Below are positions 1 to 8,646 of a stretch of 64,000 nt of DNA, one piece after another (position 1 is the first letter of the stretch; each line of letters opens with the position of its first letter). A program made the translations under genes and the position numbers. Source of the DNA: Klebsiella pneumoniae (lineage in GTDB: Bacteria; Verrucomicrobiota; Verrucomicrobiia; Limisphaerales; SXTU01); NCBI GenBank assembly GCA_943330855.2, contig CALQJI020000015.1:1-64000 (forward strand), read 5' to 3'. A model generated the notes under the pieces. It did not search any database. It had not been told where the DNA came from and saw only the letters and a list, made by a program, of their open reading frames with translations.

Positions 1-454
1 ATGCACGGTAAGGGCTCGAACGGAGAGGTTTTCAGGCGGCCCCTCAACCCAACGGGTTCCGTGCAACGCCGGAGAACAACCCCGCCTGTTTTCCCCTCTA
101 AAAGCTGCTTTCTCGGGTTTCTACCCACTAAGTTCCCCGAATACCCCAAGCCGCGCACGCCCAAAGTTTGCTGACGAACCTGAGCCTGTTCCTGGGCGGA
201 CTCAAGAACACTGCGGAGCAGTTGAGCCCAGGCCAGTGCAGGGAAGGGATATGGGTCAGAATAGTGACCCCGCTACTCACCCCGAGAGCCGCCTTGCCCG
301 CTCCGAGCGGGTGACCCAAAGACCGCCGGCAGAAAGAACCGACAAAATCAGACCCAACGGCGTGACTCAAACCCGCTGCGCAGACGGAGCGTGTCTCCGA
401 CCGCCGGTTTTAGGTTGATGGGCTTCCCGCACGCACACGTCAGGAACACCGACC
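1..454. other. Upstream region with no supported gene
   Basis: I see no convincing coding region here. Short open stretches exist on both strands, but they have no family motif and no codon pattern like the neighbours. The last part leads into the DUF1501 gene and probably holds its promoter, but I cannot point to clear -35/-10 boxes. Confidence 0.5.
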
Positions 455-1879
455 ATGAACCGCCCGATGTTTTCCCCCGTGATGAGCCGCCGCTCGTTCA
501 TCACGGCGTCCACGACGGGGCTGGCGGGGTTGAGCTTTGGTCCGGCTGCGTTCGGCTCCGCGAACCTCGCACCGCGCAAACACCCGGCGAAGTCCACCAT
601 CCTCTTCTTTCTCTGCGGCGGCTCCTCGCACATTGATATGTGGGACATGAAGCCCGCCGCGCCGGTGGAGTATCGCGGCGAGTTCAATCCCATCCGCACG
701 TCCGCGCCGGAGGTGCAAATCTGCGAGCACCTGCCGATGACGGCGAAGCAGGGGCATCACCTCGCCATCGTGAATGGCCTCACGGATTACGGTCGCGCGA
801 CGGGCGACCATCACGCGGGCTATTACTACAACCTCACCGGCCACGCGCCCGACGACACGTTCCGCCGCGAGGGCAACGACCGCCGGCCTTACGCGACGGA
901 CTGGCCGCACATGGGCTGCGTCATTGGCTCGAAGCGGCCGCCGCATCCGAAGATGCCGCAGGTCATCACGCTGCCGTTCAAGCCGAGCAAAGCGCCCTAC
1001 ACTCGGCCCGGACAATTCGCCGGGCGGCTCGGCATGGAGTTCGACCCGTTCTTCGTCGCCGGCAGCCGCGAGCGGCCCCTCAACTTCTCTGCGCCCACGC
1101 TCACCATGGACGCCAGCATCACCGCCGGCCGCATGGGCGATCGGCGCGCGTTGCTCGACGCCGTGAACGCCGCGCGCCGCGAGCTGGACCACGAGGCGGT
1201 GGTCAACAACTACGTGCGCCAGCAGGAGAAAGCCTTCTCCCTCCTCGCCTCCAGCGCGACCGCCGGCGCGTTTGACATCGCCACGGAAAAGCCCGCGACG
1301 CTTGAGCGCTACGGCCAGACCGTCAACGGCACGAGCCTCGTGATGGCGCGGCGGCTCGTGGAGGCCGGCGTGCCGTTCGTGACCGTGTTTTGGGCCGAGG
1401 ACGATGAAGAAGTGGCGAAGAAATGCCTCAGCGGCGGCGGCTGGGACACGCATGGGAACAACTTCAGTTGCCTCAAAGAAAACCTCCTTCCGGAGTTCGA
1501 CCGCTGCTTCTCGGCCTTGGTTGAAGACCTGCATCAGCGCGGCCTGCTCGACTCCACGCTGCTGCTCGTGACCAGCGAGATGGGCCGCAAACCCAAGGTC
1601 GGCGACCCGCGCACGCGCGGAAAGGTCGCGCCCGGCCGCGACCACTGGACGGCCTGCATGAGTGTCGTGATGGCGGGCGGCGGCATCCGCGGCGGGCAGG
1701 TTTATGGGAAGACCGACCCGCGCGGCGAGTATCCTGCGGACAATCCCATCGGCCCCGAGGACATCGCCAAGACCGTGTATCACGCGATGGGCATCGAGAA
1801 CCTCGAAGCCACCGACCTGCAAGGCCGCCCCTACAATCTCCTCGAGGAAGGCCGCCCGCTCGCGCCGCTGTTCAGTTAG
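455..1879 (+). CDS. DUF1501 family secreted protein
   Basis: A 474-residue member of the DUF1501 family, which belongs to the alkaline-phosphatase/sulfatase-like fold and is abundant in Planctomycetes and Verrucomicrobia. Residues 10-20 carry a twin-arginine-like export start (MSRRSF). The family signature GGSSHIDMWD follows at 55-64, and later come WDTHGNN, TSEMGRKP and GRDHW. The biochemical function of the family is not established. Such genes usually sit beside a DUF1549/DUF1553 cytochrome gene, but none is visible on the downstream side, and the upstream side is cut by the window. The 3' end overlaps the convergent ThiF-type remnant by 8 bp. An alternative start is the Met at 482. Confidence 0.92.
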   Translation: MNRPMFSPVMSRRSFITASTTGLAGLSFGPAAFGSANLAPRKHPAKSTILFFLCGGSSHIDMWDMKPAAPVEYRGEFNPIRTSAPEVQICEHLPMTAKQGHHLAIVNGLTDYGRATGDHHAGYYYNLTGHAPDDTFRREGNDRRPYATDWPHMGCVIGSKRPPHPKMPQVITLPFKPSKAPYTRPGQFAGRLGMEFDPFFVAGSRERPLNFSAPTLTMDASITAGRMGDRRALLDAVNAARRELDHEAVVNNYVRQQEKAFSLLASSATAGAFDIATEKPATLERYGQTVNGTSLVMARRLVEAGVPFVTVFWAEDDEEVAKKCLSGGGWDTHGNNFSCLKENLLPEFDRCFSALVEDLHQRGLLDSTLLLVTSEMGRKPKVGDPRTRGKVAPGRDHWTACMSVVMAGGGIRGGQVYGKTDPRGEYPADNPIGPEDIAKTVYHAMGIENLEATDLQGRPYNLLEEGRPLAPLFS

Positions 1880-2354
1880 GCGCGGGCCCCGTCCCGCTGT
1901 CCCCACAAACGGGGCAGTCCATCCGCCGCGCGAGTTTCAGCCTGCGGAATTCCAGCGTCCCCAAATCCATCACCAGCCGCACTCCCGCGCGCGGTTCGCC
2001 CAGGCCGGTGAGCAGCTTCACCATCTCAACCGCGCCGAGGTAGCCCGCCGTGCCGCTCACCGCGCCCAGCACCGGGAAACGCCGCCGCCAGTCCGGCGGA
2101 ATCTCCGGCACGAGGCATTCCAGGCAGCCAGTGCGGCCCGGGATGAACGTCGTGACGTGCGCTTCGAAGGCATCCACGGCGCACTCGACCATCGGCTTGC
2201 GCGCGGCCACCGTGGACGCCCAGCGCCGCGCCACCGTCCACTTGGGCAACCGCTCCGCCAGCGCCGTCACCATCGTCGGCAACAGCGAGGGCGGGGCGGA
2301 GGTCGGCGGGTTTGTGGTGAGCGATGGGGGGCCTCGCTGGCTTCCTGCCAGCAT
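1872..2354 (-). pseudogene. 5'-truncated ThiF/MoeB/HesA-type adenylyltransferase remnant
   Basis: The last ~115 codons match the C-terminal half of E1-like adenylyltransferases. They include ARKPMVECAVDAFEAHVT, the CLEC motif near the adenylation-site cysteine, VLGAVSGTAGYLGAVEMVKLLTG, and a closing zinc pair CPVCG. The N-terminal Rossmann nucleotide-binding part (GxGGxG) and the catalytic Arg/Lys/Asp residues are missing. The first ~30 codons look like random sequence running into the neighbouring repeat region. Upstream DNA offers no missing piece in other frames. It is most likely the remains of a ThiF-family gene cut at its 5' side. It overlaps the DUF1501 gene tail to tail. Confidence 0.7.
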
Positions 2355-2475
2355 GGCGCGCGGCGCGGATGAACCCGGTGGATGCGCTGAGGGCTGAATG
2401 AAACGTCCAAGGTTTCATCGCCGAAGCGCTCCGGTCCACGACTTCAGCACTCTGGTCTGCGGGTTTCCGGCCTTA

Positions 2476-2727
2476 GTCGAAGGATTTCCTTCCCCGGTCG
2501 GAGGCTTTCGTTCCCCGGTTGAAGGCTTTCCTTCCCCGGTTGGAGGCTTTCCTTCCCCGGTTGGAGGCTTTCGTTCCCCGGTCGGAGGCTTTCGTTCCCC
2601 GGTTGAAGGCTTTCGTTCCCCGGTTGAAGGCTTTCGTTCCCCGGTTGAAGGCTTTCGTTCCCCAGTCGGAGGCTTTCGTTCCCCGGTCGGAAGCTTTCCT
2701 TCCCCAGTCGGAAGCTTAAATAGCCCT
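2476..2727. repeat. 21-bp tandem repeat, about 12 units
   Basis: About twelve head-to-tail copies of a 21-bp unit with the core GGCTTTCGTTCCCCGG and a variable TTGAA/TCGGA/TTGGA segment. Because 21 is divisible by three and the unit lacks stops, several frames on both strands stay open. On the plus strand they would encode a heptapeptide repeat such as VEGFRSP. I read it as non-coding satellite-like DNA. It lies between a truncated gene and an internally deleted gene. Confidence 0.85.
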
Positions 2728-2743
2728 CTCCAAGGCTAAACCC

Positions 2744-3178
2744 ATGACCAAGGCTCGCCGCCTCCGCCCCAGCGCCTTTGCCGTCTTCCGCGCGGAAGTC
2801 GTGGAGAGCTTCGTCATGGCGATGGCGGCCCTCGCCGCGCATAAACTTCGCTCCGCCCTCACGCTCGTGGGTGTCACCGTCGGCGTGTTCAGCATCATCC
2901 TCGTCATGACGCCGATGCGCGGCCTGCAACAGAACATCGAAACCGAGTTGAGCGGGCTGGGGGCGAACACGTTTACTATCGAGAAAATGCCGGCGCTGAA
3001 CTTCGAGGGGCCTTCGGGCTGGGAGACGTTCCGCCGGCGCAAGAACCTCAGCTTCCAGCATTGGTATGCGCTCCGCGACCAAGTGGGCATCTGCTCGGTC
3101 GTGGGCATCGTCTTCGGCACCTACCCGGCCATTAAGGCGGCGAACTTGGACCCCGTGGAGTCACTGCGCTACGAGTGA
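2744..3178 (+). pseudogene. Internally deleted MacB/FtsX-type ABC transporter permease
   Basis: Residues 1-113 match the N-terminus of MacB-type permeases: a first membrane helix around 30-52 (LRSALTLVGVTVGVFSIILV) followed by the start of the periplasmic domain. From about residue 114 (VGIVFGTYPAIKAANLDPVE) the sequence is the extreme C-terminal end of the same family, the last half-helix plus the PAxKAAxLDPxxxLRYE tail. About 250 residues, including most of the periplasmic domain and two membrane helices, are missing, yet the reading frame is kept. The junction is near 3078-3090. The 144-residue product cannot work as a permease. No ATPase partner gene lies nearby. Confidence 0.8.
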
Positions 3179-3340
3179 GGTCAGCTTTTAGGGACGAGCG
3201 GCGCGTTGAGATGTGGGCACGTTCTCACGTCTTTAGTTCGCGTTTAGCGCAATTAAGCTTGGCAATATTTGGTCCGGTTGCTACTTACCCGCCGCGATAA
3301 AACCCATCGCGTTTCCCAATTCCGAATCCATCACTGATCC

Positions 3341-3970
3341 ATGCCTGAAGTTGAAATTCCCCAAGAGACCGGCAGCAAAGAAGACAAACGCGTCGGCATC
3401 AAGATCGCCATCATCGCGGTGATCATGGCCATCGTGTCTTCCTACGGGAAGAACGCCGCCAACGACATGATCATCAATGAGGTCAAGGCTTCCAACGGCT
3501 ACGCGTGGTATCAGGCCAAGCGCATCCGTGGCGCGCTCAATGACCAGGCTGTCTCCCAGATTGATCTCGATTTGCTTGGCACCCCGACCGATGGCCAACG
3601 GGAGGCAATGGGCAAGCTCAAGAAAAAGCTCCAAGAGAAGAACGCCGAGTATAAAAAGGAGAATGACGAGATCCTCAAGGATGCCGACACCACCAAGGCC
3701 GAGGCTGCGCTGGCCGGTAAGAAGAACGATGCGTTCGACCGGGCAGAGATCGCGCTCCAAGTCGCCGTGGTGCTCTGCTCGCTGACCTTGCTCACGGGCA
3801 GCGCGATCTTCTCCCAAGCGGGCGTTGCTTTGGCTGCGTTGGGTGTGGTGCTGGCGGGCATGGCGTTTTTCCAAAAGCCCGACGCGCCGAAGTCGGAGGC
3901 GCAGCAACCGCCCGCTGTGACGGCTCCCGCAGTGCCCGCCGGAGGAGCCGCTCCGCCTGCGAAGAAATAA
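3341..3970 (+). CDS. DUF4337 family membrane protein
   Basis: A 209-residue protein with one membrane helix at about 18-35, a long charged coiled-coil-like middle (about 85-135, rich in Lys and Glu), two closely spaced hydrophobic segments at about 136-178, and a Pro/Ala-rich tail. This layout and the GYAWYQAKRIRGALNDQA segment fit DUF4337, a family of bacterial inner-membrane proteins of unknown function. It stands alone. The genes on both sides are on other transcription units, and a strong GC hairpin follows the stop codon. Confidence 0.75.
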   Translation: MPEVEIPQETGSKEDKRVGIKIAIIAVIMAIVSSYGKNAANDMIINEVKASNGYAWYQAKRIRGALNDQAVSQIDLDLLGTPTDGQREAMGKLKKKLQEKNAEYKKENDEILKDADTTKAEAALAGKKNDAFDRAEIALQVAVVLCSLTLLTGSAIFSQAGVALAALGVVLAGMAFFQKPDAPKSEAQQPPAVTAPAVPAGGAAPPAKK

Positions 3971-3981
3971 TCGGGTGGCAA

Positions 3982-4006
3982 CCCCGGGCAGCACGACAGC
4001 CCGGGG
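3982..4006. terminator. GC-rich hairpin between convergent genes
   Basis: A perfect 8-bp stem (CCCCGGGC / GCCCGGGG) with a 9-nt loop, 12 nt after the DUF4337 stop codon and in front of the 3' end of the convergent glycosyltransferase gene. There is no T-run on either side, so it is only terminator-like. Confidence 0.4.
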
Positions 4007-4113
4007 AACTCGATTGGCTTAACTTTCATCCCGCCGCTGGCCCGCTGACCCAAAGTCGGTCGAGGCCAACGGAGGCCCCATTCGTAGGTGGGGATGCCGA
4101 GCGTTCAGCCCGA

Positions 4114-4893
4114 TTACTCCTCCAACTCGTAGCGACGCAGCCCGCTCAACTGCCCCAGCACACGCAAGGCGAAGAGCGGGTTGTTCTTCAAGTAACGCGG
4201 CCCTAGCCGGCGCGGCTCCTGGCACAGCCGGTAAAACCACTCCAGCCCGCTGCCTTGCATCCAGCGCGGGGCCTGCGACTTCGTGCCCGCCAGCATGTCG
4301 AACGCCGCCCCGACGCCGAGCATGAGCGTCGTGTCGAGCTGCGCGAGGTTTGCCACCATGAAGCGCTCCTGCTTCGGCGTGCTGAGGCCGACCCAGAACA
4401 TATCCGGTTTCGCGGCGGCGACCTGTGCGGTGAGCGCGGCCTGCTCCACATCGTTCAGCGGACGGAACGGTGGCTCGTAGGTGCCGGTGACTTGGAGACC
4501 GGGGAACTTCGCGGTGAGCACGGCGCGCAGGCGTTCCGCCGTGCCATTCGCCCCGCCGTAGAAGAAGTGCCGCCAGCCGCGCGCCACGGACTCGCGCATC
4601 ACCAGCGTCATCAAGTCCGGGCCATACACGCGGCCCATCGCGCGGTGCCCGGCCAGCCGGCCCAGCCAGACCATCGGCATCCCGTCGGGTGTGTTGAGGA
4701 GGGCGCGATTCAGGATGCGCCGGAACTCCGGGTCCTCCTGCGCCTCGCTCACGCCGTGGACACCGGTGACGCACACGTAGCCCTTGCGCCGCTCCGCCAC
4801 CGCGTGCGTGAGAGCCGTGAGCGCGCTCGTCAGGTTCAACACGCTGACCCCGACGCCAAGGACGTTTACACGGGAGGGTTGAGAGTCAGTCAC
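4114..4893 (-). CDS. WecB/TagA/CpsF family glycosyltransferase
   Basis: A 259-residue GT26-family enzyme. The family transfers a sugar such as ManNAc from a UDP donor to an undecaprenyl-diphosphate-linked acceptor at the inner face of the membrane. Motifs seen are VTGVHGVSEAQ near 42-52, NTPDGMPMVWLGR at 67-79 with the putative catalytic Asp70, the GGANGTAERL loop, and VGLSTPKQERF in the C-terminal half. The length fits the family. It lies downstream of the sugar dehydrogenase gene on the same strand (about 93 bp apart), in a region rich in cell-surface carbohydrate genes. The donor and acceptor cannot be told from sequence. Confidence 0.9.
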   Translation of the reverse strand: MTDSQPSRVNVLGVGVSVLNLTSALTALTHAVAERRKGYVCVTGVHGVSEAQEDPEFRRILNRALLNTPDGMPMVWLGRLAGHRAMGRVYGPDLMTLVMRESVARGWRHFFYGGANGTAERLRAVLTAKFPGLQVTGTYEPPFRPLNDVEQAALTAQVAAAKPDMFWVGLSTPKQERFMVANLAQLDTTLMLGVGAAFDMLAGTKSQAPRWMQGSGLEWFYRLCQEPRRLGPRYLKNNPLFALRVLGQLSGLRRYELEE

Positions 4894-4986
4894 GTTTAAA
4901 AAACCAATTCGCGATGGCTACCGAGGTGACAGGGAGCGCACCCAATTGCGCACCGGCTCACTTTCCCACTTTCTCACCCGCTCCGC

Positions 4987-6288
4987 TCACCAGCAGAACC
5001 CTTCATATTTCGTCGGCAGCTCCTTCAAGTCCGCCCAGCCGTTCACGTCCAGCACATGGTGGTTCGCGGTCACGAGCTTCTTCAGTTCGGCCAGCGGGGC
5101 GCACTTCTGCGCGGCCACGATGAGGCCGCGCTCGCCGATGGCGCTGTCGAGGTCGGTGTGCAATAGGCTGGCGAGGTGCGGCATCTTGGAGTCAATCACC
5201 CGCTTGTTCGCGCCGACGAGGGCGGCGAGGTTCAGCGCGGGGTCGTAGATGCGCAGCTTGTAGCCGCGACCCAGGAGCGCCTGCGCCACATCCACCATCG
5301 GGCTTTCGCGCAGGTCGTCGGTGTTGGACTTGAAGGATAGGCCGAGGATGACGACTTCGCGGTGCTCGGTCTCGATGATGAGTTGCAGGAGGCTGGCGAG
5401 GTGGCGGTCGTTGCTGGTGAGGAGATTTTCCAGGAGCGGGAGGCTCAGGCCGTTGCTGCGCGCGAGGTTCGTGAGCGCTCGCACGTCCTTGGGCAGGCAG
5501 GAGCCGCCGAAGGGGTTGCCGGGCTTCAGGTAGTAGCTGGAGATGTTCAGGCGCGTGTCCTGGCAGAGCAGCGCCATGACGGCGCGCGAGTCCACGGTCA
5601 GCGATTTGCCGACGCGGCCAATCTCGTTGGCGAAGGTAATCTTGGCGGCGTGGAAGGCGTTGCAGGTGTATTTCACCATCTCGGCGGTGGGCCAGTTGAC
5701 CACGGCGGCTTTCTCGCCAAAGAGGTTTTTCATCAAGTCGGCTGGCGGCGCGGAGCCATCGCGCGAGCCGACGACCGCGAGCGAAGGCGTTTCAAAGTCC
5801 GCCACCGCCGTGCTCTCGCGGAGGAACTCGGGGTAGTAGAAAACTTGCAGCATCCCGCGCAGGACGAGGTCCGCCAGGAGGGCCTCTACGAGCTTCTCCG
5901 TGCTGCCGGGCAGCATGGTGCTGCGGAAGACGAGCGTGTGGTGCTTGGGCGACTTGCGGAGCGCGTCGCCGATTTCGCGGGCGACACCGCGCACGTAGTT
6001 GAGGTCCAGTCCGCCCGCCGCGTTCGACGGCGTGCCGACGCAGACGATGGACAGTTCGGTGTCAGCGATGGCGTCGGGGCAACTCTGCGTGGCGCGGAGC
6101 AAGCCCTTGGCCTTCGCGCCCTTCAGCAGTTCGTCCAAGCCTGGCTCGACGATGGGCGGGATGCCGTTGTTGAAGTCCTCGACCTTGGCCGGATGCACGT
6201 CCACGCCGACGATGTAATGGCCGTGGCTGGTGAGGCACCCCGCCGTGACCGCTCCCACGTAGCCCAAACCGAAGATGCTGATTCTCAT
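4987..6288 (-). CDS. GDP-mannose/UDP-glucose 6-dehydrogenase
   Basis: A 433-residue NAD-dependent four-electron nucleotide-sugar dehydrogenase that makes a uronic acid nucleotide for polysaccharide. It has the N-terminal Rossmann motif GLGYVG (7-12), YPEFLRES (152-159), the central helical domain, and the catalytic cysteine in FGGSCLPKD (Cys264). The C-terminal domain carries GLSFKSNTDDLRESP. The FGGSCLPKDVRALT context looks closest to GDP-mannose dehydrogenases such as AlgD, but UDP-glucose dehydrogenase cannot be excluded. It probably supplies the same surface polysaccharide pathway as the adjacent glycosyltransferase. Confidence 0.9.
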   Translation of the reverse strand: MRISIFGLGYVGAVTAGCLTSHGHYIVGVDVHPAKVEDFNNGIPPIVEPGLDELLKGAKAKGLLRATQSCPDAIADTELSIVCVGTPSNAAGGLDLNYVRGVAREIGDALRKSPKHHTLVFRSTMLPGSTEKLVEALLADLVLRGMLQVFYYPEFLRESTAVADFETPSLAVVGSRDGSAPPADLMKNLFGEKAAVVNWPTAEMVKYTCNAFHAAKITFANEIGRVGKSLTVDSRAVMALLCQDTRLNISSYYLKPGNPFGGSCLPKDVRALTNLARSNGLSLPLLENLLTSNDRHLASLLQLIIETEHREVVILGLSFKSNTDDLRESPMVDVAQALLGRGYKLRIYDPALNLAALVGANKRVIDSKMPHLASLLHTDLDSAIGERGLIVAAQKCAPLAELKKLVTANHHVLDVNGWADLKELPTKYEGFCW

Positions 6289-6354
6289 GCGTCGCGGGAG
6301 GCTAGGAAACGGCGAATGAAATGCAAGGCTGCGAGGGCGTCAGCAATTTGAGCA

Positions 6355-6405
6355 GGTGGCAACTCCGGCGAAATGCACTGTCCGCCTGCCTGCTTCGGCG
6401 GCTAC
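6355..6405. repeat. Degenerate or single REP-like GTAG unit at a gene end
   Basis: On the minus strand the sequence reads GTAG, then CCGCC, ten bases, then GGCGG, which is the unit found at five other places in the window. The TAG of GTAG is the stop codon of the DUF1501 gene that ends here. The opposite arm is degenerate. It may act as a hairpin at the 3' end of the transcript. Confidence 0.6.
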
Positions 6406-7733
6406 AGGAGTTCCTTCATCACTCGGCCGCTGTTGGCGATCATCATCGGGCGTCCCTCGGCGGTGTGCATCTCGTCCTGTGGGTCGAGGCCGAGCAGGTG
6501 ATAGAGCGTCGCGGCCATGTCCTCGGGGCCGTAGGGCGTGTTCGCGGGTTGGGCGGCCCACTTGTCGCTGGCACCGACGACGCGCCCGCCCTGAATCCCG
6601 CCGCCGCCCATGAGCACGGTGAAGCAGGGGCCCCAGTGGTCGCGCCCGGCGTTTTTGTTGATCTTCGGCGTGCGGCCAAACTCGCCGCTGATGAGCACCA
6701 GCGTGTTATCGAGCATGCCCCGGTCGGACAGGTCGCGGAAGAGTGTGGACATCGCGGCGTCGAGCTTCGGGAGGAGAGCGCCCTTGAGGGTGTTGAAATT
6801 GCCGTCGTGCGTGTCCCAGTTTGCGTGGTCAATCGTCACGCAGCGCACGCCGCTCTCGACGAGGCGACGCGCGAAGAGGCAGGACTGGCCGAGCGTGTTG
6901 CGCCCGTAGTCATCGCGGAGTTTGTCCGGCTCAGAGGCAAGGTCGAAGGCGCGCTTCGCATCGGGAGAAGTCATCAGGTCGAAGGCGCGCTGGCTGAAGA
7001 CACTGACGTTGCGGGCACCGGCGTTGGCGGCGGTCTCGGCGGCCTTTTGATACCGATCCACTTGCGCGAGCAACTCACGGCGGGCTTCGAGGCGGGGCGC
7101 GCTGATCAACATCGGCGGCGCGAGGTCGGGGACGGTGAAGTTCGGCGCGCTGGGGTCGTTCTCGATGACGAAGGGCACCGCCGCCGCGCCGAGATAGGCC
7201 GAGCTGCCGCTGGGGTGCATCCCCGGCAGGCAGACGTAGGGCGGCACGGAGCCGCGCGGCCCGAGCTTTTGCGCGAGCACGGAGCCGAAGGCGGGATGTT
7301 GGTTGTTCGGCTTGAGCCCGGCGTTGAAGCCCGCCGACGGAAAAAAGCCCGTCAGCATATAGTGGTCGGCAGGACCGTGGTCGGAGGAACGGTGCGCGAA
7401 GGAGCGGACTTGTGAGAACTTGTCCATCACGCGGGCGACGCGGGGCAGGTGCTCGCAGACGTGGACGCCGGGGAGGTTGGTCGGAATGCCTTTGAAGTCG
7501 CCGCGCACTTCGACGGGGGCGTCGGGCTTGAGGTCGAACGTGTCAATCGTGCTCAGGCCGCCTTTGAGGAAGATGTAGATGAGCGACTTGTCCTTCGCGG
7601 CGGACGCCGCGCGGGCGGAACCAGAGAGCAAACCCGCGAGCGAAAACTGGGTGCCAAGCACGCCTGCCGCTCCGATGCGGAGGAAGTCCCGGCGAGCGAA
7701 TCCGTCGCAGAAGGTGGAAGGAGTGTTGGGCAT
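6402..7733 (-). CDS. DUF1501 family secreted protein
   Basis: A 443-residue DUF1501 protein when started at the ATG at 7733 (MPNTPSTFC...). An upstream in-frame ATG at 7769 would add 12 residues but places extra sequence before the export signal. A twin-arginine-like motif (ARRDFLRIGAAG) lies near residues 13-24, and the family signature LKGGLSTIDTFD follows. WDTHDGNF, SGEFGRTPKI and GRDHWGPC are near the C-terminus. The function is unknown. No DUF1549/DUF1553 partner gene is adjacent. Its stop codon is supplied by the edge of a REP-like element. Confidence 0.9.
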   Translation of the reverse strand: MPNTPSTFCDGFARRDFLRIGAAGVLGTQFSLAGLLSGSARAASAAKDKSLIYIFLKGGLSTIDTFDLKPDAPVEVRGDFKGIPTNLPGVHVCEHLPRVARVMDKFSQVRSFAHRSSDHGPADHYMLTGFFPSAGFNAGLKPNNQHPAFGSVLAQKLGPRGSVPPYVCLPGMHPSGSSAYLGAAAVPFVIENDPSAPNFTVPDLAPPMLISAPRLEARRELLAQVDRYQKAAETAANAGARNVSVFSQRAFDLMTSPDAKRAFDLASEPDKLRDDYGRNTLGQSCLFARRLVESGVRCVTIDHANWDTHDGNFNTLKGALLPKLDAAMSTLFRDLSDRGMLDNTLVLISGEFGRTPKINKNAGRDHWGPCFTVLMGGGGIQGGRVVGASDKWAAQPANTPYGPEDMAATLYHLLGLDPQDEMHTAEGRPMMIANSGRVMKELL

Positions 7734-7896
7734 GAACGTGTTGAACTGACGGGCACTCCCCGGTGCCATTCAACCGGAAACCAGAGCGGCAACCGGCACG
7801 CAGCCGCAGAGTTGAGGCGCCGGATTTCTCGGAGAAGGAGATCGTCCTGATTTGTCCGCACCGTCCGCCTTCCCAGTTCGGCGGCGACGCGGTGCC

Positions 7897-8529
7897 TCAG
7901 GGTTTCCGCAATTCCTGCCGTCGAGGCGCGCCGGGCAGTTCCTTGAACTTGATGGTGATGGACAGGTTGCGAGCCTCGGACCGGCTGCGCGTGTCCTGCA
8001 CATTGAGCGCGGCGTGAGCCTTGCCCAATTCCCATCCGGTGCTGATGAGCGAGATGCGGTCTCGAGCCGAGTCATCGAAGTAGAACGTGTGCCCGTCCTC
8101 GGCGAGCCGCACGTCGATGGGTTGGCGGTTGGACGCGCGGCCCTGCTGGACGAACTCGATTTCCCTGCGCTCGCCGCGCACGAGGTCAAAGCGCACCGGC
8201 TCATAGGGCTGGTGCTTCCCGTTGATAGCCACATGGCCGCCCTCAATGTTCACGGTGATGACATCGCCGTAGCGGGCCCGGGCGTAAGCCTCGCGGGTGA
8301 GTGCCTTCTGTCGTTCGGCGGCCGCAGCTTCCTTCGCCCGGCGTAGTTCCTCCTCTGCTTCGCGCTGAACGCGACGCTGTTCGTTGAGTTGGGTTTGCTG
8401 GCGTTGATAATCAGCCTGCTCGGTTGGTGAGAGTGCCATCCACTGCGCTTCGCTCAAGCCCATGGGGAAAGACTTGCACCCGACGCAAACGAGTCCCGCC
8501 AACAACAGAGTAGGAATGAGTTGTTTCAT
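7897..8529 (-). CDS. Putative lipoprotein of unknown function
   Basis: A 210-residue protein when started at the ATG at 8529. The N-terminus MKQLIPTLLLAGLVCVGC is a typical lipoprotein signal with the lipobox ending at Cys18. The open frame extends upstream to 8637, but that extension has no signal and would bury the lipobox. After the anchor comes a charged alpha-helical stretch (about 40-85, Gln/Glu/Arg rich), then a likely beta domain with VNIEGGHVAINGKHQPYEPV. I do not recognise a named family. It sits between the DUF1501 gene and the transketolase genes on the same strand. Confidence 0.75.
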   Translation of the reverse strand: MKQLIPTLLLAGLVCVGCKSFPMGLSEAQWMALSPTEQADYQRQQTQLNEQRRVQREAEEELRRAKEAAAAERQKALTREAYARARYGDVITVNIEGGHVAINGKHQPYEPVRFDLVRGERREIEFVQQGRASNRQPIDVRLAEDGHTFYFDDSARDRISLISTGWELGKAHAALNVQDTRSRSEARNLSITIKFKELPGAPRRQELRKP

Positions 8530-8646
8530 AAAGCGCAGCGTAAACACGTTCTTGATTCGTTCGTGGGCCGATGCTTTCCGGCGTCTCTCCGGCAGCGCCT
8601 GCACCCGCTCCAGCGCCGGCTGACAACTTCGCCCCAAGTCCTTGAA

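Noticed and set aside
440..1906. Long antisense reading frame opposite the DUF1501 gene
   Set aside because: It is rich in Arg, Ala and His, has no family motif and mirrors the codon pattern of the plus-strand gene. High-GC DNA often leaves such shadow frames open. The same applies to 28826-30268 and similar frames opposite other genes.
2476..2727. CRISPR array
   Set aside because: The units are directly adjacent with no spacers of constant length, and no cas gene is near.
2398..2739. Heptapeptide-repeat protein from the 21-bp array
   Set aside because: Frames are open on both strands because the unit is a multiple of three without stops. There is no start context, signal or flanking domain, and the array lies in decayed DNA.
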